The position numbers were made by a program, and so were the translations under genes. This document shows positions 1-5,079 of a DNA stretch of 7,124 bases, one piece after another. The notes under the pieces were generated by a model that ran no database searches, had not been told where the DNA came from, and saw only the letters and a program-made list of their open reading frames with translations. Source of the stretch: an uncultured Bacilli bacterium (GTDB taxonomy: Bacteria; Bacillota_I; Bacilli_A; RF39; UBA660); the NCBI GenBank assembly GCA_934095805.1, contig CAKOKV010000047.1:1-7124 (forward strand), written 5' to 3'. How positions within the stretch are numbered: position 1 is the stretch's first letter; each line of letters starts with the position of its first letter.

Positions 1-66
1 GATAAAACATATGCTCGTATTGATAGGGGCAGGAAAATTCCTGGATACTTTACTGGTGGAAAATAG
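1..66 (+). CDS. 3' end of an unidentified protein (partial, left edge)
   Basis: Frame 1 is open from the window edge to a TAG stop and encodes 21 residues ending in RGRKIPGYFTGGK. I do not recognise the family. The main support is positional: a strong hairpin terminator begins 14 bases after the stop, as expected at the end of a real gene. Frame 2 is also open (to a TAA at 71-73), but it would use CTC, CTG and GTG codons that are rare in the neighbouring genes, so frame 1 is preferred. The tail is basic and glycine-rich and shows no membrane segment. Function cannot be assigned from so little sequence. Confidence 0.5.
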   Translation, partial: DKTYARIDRGRKIPGYFTGGK

Positions 67-80
67 ATTATAATAAGAAT

Positions 81-109
81 AAGTTTAACAAATGTTAAAC
101 TTTTCTTTA
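81..109 (+). terminator. Rho-independent terminator after the left-edge gene
   Basis: A 9-bp perfect stem (AAGTTTAAC at 81-89 with GTTAAACTT at 94-102) closes a 4-base AAAT loop and is followed by a T-rich run (TTTTCTTTAT). It ends transcription from the left-edge gene, so polA needs its own promoter in the 40 bases that follow. Confidence 0.85.
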
Positions 110-134
110 TTTAGGATACAAAATATAGTAAAAT
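101..134 (+). promoter_or_regulatory. Candidate weak promoter for polA
   Basis: Between the upstream terminator and the polA ribosome binding site lies TATAGT at 124-129 (5 of 6 to the -10 consensus), overlapped by TAAAAT at 129-134 (also 5 of 6). The corresponding -35 positions fall in the T-tract and match poorly (3 of 6). It is the only plausible -10 region in the gap. The poor -35 would fit modest constitutive expression. Confidence 0.4.
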
Positions 135-151
135 AATTAAAGGGTGAGGAT

Positions 152-2725
152 ATGAAAAAAAGAGCAATATTAATAGATGGTAATAACTTATTATTTAGAA
201 GTTATTATGCAACTGCATATAATGGAAATTTAATGAAGAATAGTAAAGGTTTTCCTACTAATGCTTTATTTGGATTTGTAAATATGTTAAATAAAATTAT
301 TAACGAAGAGAAACCTGAATATATAATGGTTGCTTTTGATAAAGGACATAATTTTAGAAAAGATTTATGTGATACATATAAGGATGGTAGAATTGAAACA
401 CCACATGATTTAAAAATTCAATTTCCAGAAGCTAAAAATATATGTACACTTCTTGGTATTAAATATATTGAATGTGATAATTATGAAGCTGATGATATAA
501 TTGGTACATTTGCTAGAATGGCTGATGAAGATAAAAATTATAATGCAACTATTATAAGTAGTGATAAAGATTTATTACAATTAATTAGTGATGAAGTAGA
601 TGTTAAATTATTAAAACAGAAAGATTATATTTTAATGAATGAGAAGACATTCTTTGATTATTATGGTATTAAGCCAATTAGAATGATAGATTTAAAGGCA
701 CTTATGGGAGATGCTAGTGATAATATTCCTGGTGTTAAAGGAATAGGTGAGAAAACAGCTTTATCATTATTAACTAAATATGATACTCTTGATAACTTAT
801 ATAATCATTTAGATGAACTTACTCCTAAAACAAGAGAGAAACTTGAAAATGATAAGGATAGTGCTTATTTTTCATATAAACTTGCTACTATATATAAAAC
901 TATTGATTTTGAATATACTTTTGAAAGTATTAAATATAATAAACCTGATATAACTGGTCTTATTGAAAAATATAAGGAACTTGAATTTAATTCGTTTTTA
1001 AAAAATATAAATACTAATAATGAAGAGGTAAAAGATGGAATTAAATATGAGATAGTTAAATCTAAAATAAATATAGAAGGTGTTAAGAGTTTATATATAG
1101 AACTTGATGAATCAAATTATCATAAAGCAGGTTTTATAGGTGCTGCTATATATGATGGAAAAACTGCATATTATTTTGATTTACCAAGTTTATTATTGAA
1201 TAGTGATTTATTAAAAGATATTACTGTTACTTTTGATAATAAAAAGAATATAGTATTTTTGAATAAATATGATATTAGTATAAATGATCCATTTGATATA
1301 TTTATAGCTGCATATTTGCTTGAATATAATGTTAAAGATGATTTAGCTTATTTAGCAGCAACTTTTAATAGAAATATTGCTTATTATGATCAAATTATAA
1401 ATAAGAAAAATAAATTATCAGAAGATACTATTATTAATTCAATTGTATCTAAAGCTGTGTTTATATATGATAATTATAAAGAATTTGAAGATAAGCTTGT
1501 TAAAGAAGAATTGGATAACTTATATAAAGATATAGAAGGACCACTTATTAGAATTCTTGCTAATATGGAAATAAATGGTATTACAGTTAAAACTGATGTT
1601 ATTGATAAGTTAAAAGATGATTTAAATGAAAAGATTAAACTTTTAGAAAATAAAATATATGAAGAAGCAGGAGAACCGTTTAATATAGGTAGTCCTAAAC
1701 AATTAGGTGAAATACTTTATAATAAGCTTATGTTGCCAAAAGGAAAAGGTAAGAGTGCTATGTCTACTGCTCATGATGTTCTTATAAAGTATAGGCATAT
1801 AAATCCAATCATTGATGATATATTAGATTATAGAGCTTTAACTAAACTAGTTTCTACATATTTAGATACTTTTAATAGTTATGTTATGGAAGATGGTAAA
1901 ATACATACTATATATAAACAAACTGGTACTAGAACTGGAAGACTTTCTAGTGTGGAACCTAATTTACAAAATATACCTGTTAGAAGTGAAGAAGGAAAGC
2001 AAATAAGAAAAGCATTTATACCAAGTAATAATTCATATTTATTATCTAGTGATTATTCTCAAATTGAACTTAGAGTTCTTGCTCATATAAGTGATTCTAA
2101 GAGCTTAAAAGAAGCATTTATAAATGGAGAAGATATACATACTCATGTTGCTAGTGATATATTTGATACTCCTGAAAATGAGGTTACAAAGAATATGAGA
2201 AGAACTGCTAAAGCTGTAATATTTGGTATTGTTTATGGTATTAGTGGATATGGTCTTTCTGAAAACTTAGATATTAGTACAAGTGAAGCAAAAAAATATA
2301 TTGAAAAGTATTTAACTTTATATCCAGAAGTAAATGACTATATGACTGAGATTGTTAAGAAGGCAAAAGAAACATCATCTGTTAGAACTTTATTTAATAG
2401 AAAAAGAACTATTGATGAACTTAATAATACTAATTATATGATTAGACAAATGGGTGAGAGAATTGCTCTTAATACTCCAATTCAAGGTACTGCAGCTGAT
2501 ATATTAAAACTTGCTATGATTAAAATAGATGAAAGGTTGAAAGAAGACAATCTTAAAACTAAAATGTTACTTCAAGTACACGATGAACTTATATTTGATG
2601 TACCTGATAATGAGCTTGAAGAGGTTAAAGATATAGTAAGAGAAATAATGGAAAATGTATATAAATTATCTGTACCATTAAAAGTAGAAATTGATTATGG
2701 TAGAGATTGGTATGAAGCAAAATAA
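152..2725 (+). CDS. polA: DNA polymerase I (5' nuclease, inactive proofreading domain, polymerase)
   Basis: Family A DNA polymerase that fills gaps and removes RNA primers at Okazaki fragments and acts in excision repair. At 857 residues it has the usual Bacillus-type length. The 5' nuclease domain (about 1-290) is complete: LIDGNNLLFRSYYA, the FRKDLCDTYKDGR arch region, YEADD (111-115), SSDKD (136-140), GDASDNIPG (186-194) and the helix-hairpin-helix GVKGIGEKTA. The middle domain (about 300-460) has the exonuclease fold, but the metal-binding D-x-E of active 3'-5' exonucleases is not kept (ELDESNYH at 317-324, resembling Bacillus-type inactive domains). Proofreading is therefore probably absent. 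The polymerase domain has TGTRTGRLSS (591-600), motif A with D634 in DYSQIELR, motif B RRTAKAVIFGIVYG (683-696; K687, F691, Y695) and motif C with H810-D811-E812. Residue 690 is Ile where family A enzymes nearly always have Asn. The ATG at 152 is preceded by AAGGGTGAGGA, a good ribosome binding site, and its N-terminus matches the family. Transcription is independent of the upstream gene and convergent with tmcAL. Confidence 0.98.
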   Translation: MKKRAILIDGNNLLFRSYYATAYNGNLMKNSKGFPTNALFGFVNMLNKIINEEKPEYIMVAFDKGHNFRKDLCDTYKDGRIETPHDLKIQFPEAKNICTLLGIKYIECDNYEADDIIGTFARMADEDKNYNATIISSDKDLLQLISDEVDVKLLKQKDYILMNEKTFFDYYGIKPIRMIDLKALMGDASDNIPGVKGIGEKTALSLLTKYDTLDNLYNHLDELTPKTREKLENDKDSAYFSYKLATIYKTIDFEYTFESIKYNKPDITGLIEKYKELEFNSFLKNINTNNEEVKDGIKYEIVKSKINIEGVKSLYIELDESNYHKAGFIGAAIYDGKTAYYFDLPSLLLNSDLLKDITVTFDNKKNIVFLNKYDISINDPFDIFIAAYLLEYNVKDDLAYLAATFNRNIAYYDQIINKKNKLSEDTIINSIVSKAVFIYDNYKEFEDKLVKEELDNLYKDIEGPLIRILANMEINGITVKTDVIDKLKDDLNEKIKLLENKIYEEAGEPFNIGSPKQLGEILYNKLMLPKGKGKSAMSTAHDVLIKYRHINPIIDDILDYRALTKLVSTYLDTFNSYVMEDGKIHTIYKQTGTRTGRLSSVEPNLQNIPVRSEEGKQIRKAFIPSNNSYLLSSDYSQIELRVLAHISDSKSLKEAFINGEDIHTHVASDIFDTPENEVTKNMRRTAKAVIFGIVYGISGYGLSENLDISTSEAKKYIEKYLTLYPEVNDYMTEIVKKAKETSSVRTLFNRKRTIDELNNTNYMIRQMGERIALNTPIQGTAADILKLAMIKIDERLKEDNLKTKMLLQVHDELIFDVPDNELEEVKDIVREIMENVYKLSVPLKVEIDYGRDWYEAK

Positions 2726-2754
2726 AAATCAGGAATTAATCCTGGTTTTCTTTT
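2725..2754. terminator. Bidirectional terminator between convergent polA and tmcAL
   Basis: The CAGGA/TCCTG stem (2730-2734 with 2740-2744) has an ATTAA loop. It is extended outward by a T-G wobble and four A-T pairs, giving A-tract/T-tract flanks on both sides. Read on +, it ends in GGTTTTCTTTT; read on -, it ends in GATTTTTATTTT, so it can serve both genes. The tmcAL stop codon lies inside the loop region and its last codons form one arm, while polA stops just before it. Confidence 0.8.
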
Positions 2755-3884
2755 ATATAAATTGGTATATTTTGTATTTCTTTTTTAGATATATCTTCAT
2801 ATATAAATGAATAAAGATCTGTTATCCTTTTTTCTATTTTAAGAGCATCATACTTAGTATTATATTTATTTAAAATAGGTAAGTTTATTTCATTTTTAAT
2901 TTCATTTAAATAATTTTTACCTTTTTCTGAAAAACCTAATATTCTTATATATTCTAGATATTTTACTTTTTTATTTTCTTCTTTTGTAAATGAACAGAAT
3001 ATATGATTTAACATTCTAGATATTTTATTATATGTATATCTTTTTGTTTTAATGTTTTTAATAAGTTCATCAAGTGAATTTGATTTATTTATTACTTTTT
3101 TAATTCTTGTACTTAATCCTTCATCTACATCTACAAATTTTTCTAAATTATTTTCAGTTAATATTTTATATTTTAAATATTCAAAGTATTTACTTTCCAT
3201 ATTTTTATCTTTTAAAAGTTCATATACATTATTTGGTACTTTATCTTTAATATCCTTTTTTTCGAGTAATCTTGTTCTTATATTTGATGCTGATACTACT
3301 TTTGCATTTGAATCTAAGTCATGATAACTACTTGTTCTTTTAATATTATATATATCCATAAAATATCCATTTCTATATATTTCTTTTAAATAACTAAGAG
3401 CAAGTAAATCATTTGGTTCAGTTATTGTAATACCACATAATTCTTCAAGTGCCTTGTTAAGTGCGGTAGGGTAACTAACTCCTTCACTTAAATATTTTTT
3501 TGTTATGATATCAAAATTTATATCATTAACTTGGTATTTAGCTGCTTCTTTTATTTTATCTATATTTTCAGTTTCACTTCCAAAGCAAAGAACATCTACA
3601 TATAGTTTATTTAATAGAGCTACTGAATATCTAGCAAAAATATCACTACTTTGAGTTGCATATACATATGGAAGTTCTATTACTATATCAACTCCATTTT
3701 CAAGTGCTACTTTTGCTTTATCCCATTTATTTAGTACTGATAATTCTCCTCTTTGTGTGAATGTTCCACTTAAACAAGCTATAATAATAGAATCTTTATA
3801 TTTCTTTTTGACTTTGTTTATTTGATATAAATGTCCATTATGAAATGGATTATATTCACATACTATTCCTACTACTTTTCTCAT
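2736..3884 (-). CDS. tmcAL: tRNA(Met) cytidine acetate ligase TmcAL (YlbM family)
   Basis: TmcAL uses ATP and acetate to form acetyl-adenylate and acetylates the wobble cytidine (C34) of elongator tRNA(Met), which protects against misreading of AUA. Numbered from the chosen ATG (382 residues), the nucleotidyltransferase core shows GIVCEYNPFHNGH with the HxGH signature at 15-18, SGTFTQRGE (39-47), DIVIELP (66-72), FGSE (101-104), PNDLLALSY (157-165), IKRTSSYHD (181-189) and SASNIR (198-203). The C-terminal helical part carries the family stretch EGLSTRIKK and later IKTKRYTYNKISR. B. subtilis YlbM is somewhat longer (about 415). Start choice: a TTG at 3899 in the same frame would add five residues (MKSSK). 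The ATG at 3884 gives the family-typical N-terminus and follows the HAD stop by one base. An AAGGAG lies at 3902-3907, only 2 bases from the TTG and 17 from the ATG, so neither spacing is ideal. Translation is probably coupled to the HAD gene. It is second in a two-gene minus-strand operon. Confidence 0.93.
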   Translation of the reverse strand: MRKVVGIVCEYNPFHNGHLYQINKVKKKYKDSIIIACLSGTFTQRGELSVLNKWDKAKVALENGVDIVIELPYVYATQSSDIFARYSVALLNKLYVDVLCFGSETENIDKIKEAAKYQVNDINFDIITKKYLSEGVSYPTALNKALEELCGITITEPNDLLALSYLKEIYRNGYFMDIYNIKRTSSYHDLDSNAKVVSASNIRTRLLEKKDIKDKVPNNVYELLKDKNMESKYFEYLKYKILTENNLEKFVDVDEGLSTRIKKVINKSNSLDELIKNIKTKRYTYNKISRMLNHIFCSFTKEENKKVKYLEYIRILGFSEKGKNYLNEIKNEINLPILNKYNTKYDALKIEKRITDLYSFIYEDISKKEIQNIPIYIKENQD

Positions 3885-3885
3885 T

Positions 3886-4581
3886 TTACTGCTTTTCAAT
3901 ACTCCTTACTAGTTTTCTAACAGATGGAACTTTTTTTATACTTGGTTTATATAATGCTGGATTTGAATTATGCATTCTATATCCATTGTATCTTGTAAGC
4001 ATATTTACATCGAAGAAGTCATTGCCAACTGTATATGTATCATCATCGTGTATACCTTCTTTTGATATTATTACATCTATACCATCTGTTTTATCTATAG
4101 CTTCATTAAATATTAATATATGAAAGAATGGGGTGGAACATAAATAATTTAGTTCATCTTTTATTTCTTCTAATCTTTCTATATTATTACTATCTATTAC
4201 ACATATTATATCATATACTTTATCTAAATCAGTTGTTACATTACCATAATAATCTTTAAAAATTATAGATTTAAATATTTTTCTTTTACTTATATATTTT
4301 ATAGTTTTTAATATTACACTATTTAATGTAGGATGAAGAAATATTACATTGTCATTTTCATCGTATACAATACCACCATTATTACATATTAAATAATTAT
4401 ATGGTATATTATATCTTTGTATTTGACCTTTAAGCGAAATAAAGCTTCTTGCAGAAGCAAGAGCAAATATATTTCCGTTACTCATAAAGTCTTTCACTGA
4501 ATCAATATTTTCACTCATTTTTACTAATTTACTAGTTTTATTAAAAGTTCCGTCATAATCGCTTATTAGTAATTTTTTCAC
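3886..4581 (-). CDS. Cof-like HAD-superfamily hydrolase (subfamily IIB)
   Basis: Predicted cytoplasmic Mg-dependent phosphatase of 231 residues; the substrate is not predictable. HAD motif I is DYDGT, with nucleophile D8 and general acid D10. Motif II is the Ser/Thr position S43 in FALASARS, standing where Cof proteins have ATGR. CNNGG at 66-70 corresponds to the conserved N-G segment before the cap. Residues roughly 80-160 would be the C2-type cap. K164 (DKTDGID) is the likely motif III lysine. Motif IV is VGNDFFDVNML (185-195), where the family usually has GDxxND; the acidic residues are D188 and D191, so the arrangement is shifted or altered. At 231 residues it is shorter than the common 260-290 of Cof proteins, suggesting a small cap. 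The start is GTG; the only upstream ribosome binding site is GTGGGAG about 10 bases before it, and the N-terminus begins directly with the motif I strand. It is first in an operon with tmcAL, one base apart from the latter's ATG. No functional link to tRNA acetylation is evident. Confidence 0.85.
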   Translation of the reverse strand: MKKLLISDYDGTFNKTSKLVKMSENIDSVKDFMSNGNIFALASARSFISLKGQIQRYNIPYNYLICNNGGIVYDENDNVIFLHPTLNSVILKTIKYISKRKIFKSIIFKDYYGNVTTDLDKVYDIICVIDSNNIERLEEIKDELNYLCSTPFFHILIFNEAIDKTDGIDVIISKEGIHDDDTYTVGNDFFDVNMLTRYNGYRMHNSNPALYKPSIKKVPSVRKLVRSIEKQ

Positions 4582-4625
4582 TTTATATTATCTCCCACCT
4601 GTTTTCTTAATAAAATAATATGACA

Positions 4626-4654
4626 ATTATATCAAAAAAGTACTGTTTATTCAA
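4626..4654 (-). promoter_or_regulatory. Sigma-A type promoter of the HAD-tmcAL operon
   Basis: On the minus strand, TTGAAT (4649-4654) is followed after 17 bases by a perfect TATAAT (4626-4631), itself preceded by TGA to give an extended -10 (TGATATAAT). It sits about 45 bases upstream of the GTG start, leaving a short leader with the GTGGGAG ribosome binding site. Confidence 0.8.
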
Positions 4655-4681
4655 TTTTTATTACAAAATACTTAAATTCTC

Positions 4682-4710
4682 TTGATATTTTTCTTATTTT
4701 ATGAGAAAAT
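4682..4710 (+). promoter_or_regulatory. Candidate rpmF promoter overlapped by a palindrome
   Basis: TTGATA (4682-4687, 5 of 6) is followed after 17 bases by GAAAAT (4705-4710, 4 of 6), preceded by TGA as an extended -10. An imperfect inverted repeat (4689-4697 with 4701-4709, nine pairs including one T-G, TTT loop) covers the spacer and most of the -10. A promoter must exist somewhere in this divergent gap because the gene on the other side points away. The exact site is uncertain, and no other convincing -35/-10 pair was seen. Confidence 0.4.
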
Positions 4711-4757
4711 ACATAGGCAAATGAAAAATTATAGCATTATATAAGGGAGGAATAAAA

Positions 4758-4973
4758 ATGAAATTAGATATTACTTTATTCGGTGCTTTACCTTTTAGAA
4801 GAATCAGTAAAACTGCTAAAAGACAAAGAAGAACTCATTTAAAGAAAACAGCTCCTACTGTTGCAACATGTAGTAATTGTGGAGCAACATTAGCACCTCA
4901 TAGAGCATGCACTAAGTGTGGATACTATAAAGGAAAAGAAGCTATTAAAGTTCAAAAAGAAGAAACAAAGTAG
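4758..4973 (+). CDS. rpmF: 50S ribosomal protein L32, zinc-binding form, N-terminally extended
   Basis: Small basic protein of the large ribosomal subunit, 71 residues. The core PFRRISKTAKRQRRTHLK is the typical L32 N-terminal tail. The zinc ribbon is complete, C38-x-x-C41 and C51-x-x-C54 (CSNC ... CTKC), followed by GYYKGKEAI. This is therefore the zinc-dependent (C+) paralogue type. Most L32 proteins begin M-A-x-P-x-R-R. Here the family Ala-x-Pro is A10-L11-P12 and is preceded by the extra MKLDITLFG, with no in-frame ATG, GTG or TTG nearer. The ATG at 4758 has an excellent ribosome binding site (AGGGAGG, 7 bases away), so the extension appears genuinely translated. In many Bacillota rpmF follows yceD (DUF177). 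Here it stands alone, divergent from the HAD operon, with its own terminator. Confidence 0.95.
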   Translation: MKLDITLFGALPFRRISKTAKRQRRTHLKKTAPTVATCSNCGATLAPHRACTKCGYYKGKEAIKVQKEETK

Positions 4974-4997
4974 TCAATTTAAAGATTGACTTTTTTG
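4972..4997 (+). terminator. Rho-independent terminator of rpmF
   Basis: A 7-bp perfect stem AGTCAAT (4972-4978) with ATTGACT (4985-4991) closes a six-base loop and is followed by a run of T. The first arm begins inside the TAG stop codon. It insulates rpmF from the gene starting about 100 bases downstream. Confidence 0.88.
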
Positions 4998-5011
4998 TTG
5001 GTTTATTTTAT

Positions 5012-5040
5012 TTGACATATCACTTTTTCTTTTATATAAT
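5012..5040 (+). promoter_or_regulatory. Perfect-consensus sigma-A promoter of the prepilin-like repeat gene
   Basis: TTGACA (5012-5017) and TATAAT (5035-5040) are both exact matches and are separated by exactly 17 bases. The expected transcript start is near 5047, giving a leader of about 33 bases to the ATG at 5080. No obvious operator palindrome overlaps it, so transcription looks strong unless a repressor not visible here acts. Confidence 0.9.
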
Positions 5041-5079
5041 GTTTTTAGAATAGGGTATGTAAGAGTGGTGTGTTATGTT

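Noticed and set aside
2..73. Alternative reading frame 2 for the left-edge partial gene
   Set aside because: It uses CTC, CTG and GTG codons that are unlike the neighbouring genes; frame 1 fits the local codon use better, though the evidence is thin.
3052..3324. Open frame of 90 codons on + inside tmcAL
   Set aside because: It lies antisense within the well-supported tmcAL gene, has a low-complexity Ser/Phe/Leu composition typical of a shadow of a Lys/Asn-rich gene, and lacks a ribosome binding site.
3845..4123. Open frame of 92 codons on + across the HAD/tmcAL junction
   Set aside because: It is antisense to two real genes and its hydrophobic translation arises from complementing AT-rich coding sequence; no promoter or ribosome binding site was seen.
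5068..5079. Upstream in-frame GTG start for the prepilin-like gene
   Set aside because: It would add only VCYV before the normal MKKRG leader; the ATG at 5080 gives the standard short prepilin leader with a plausible ribosome binding site.
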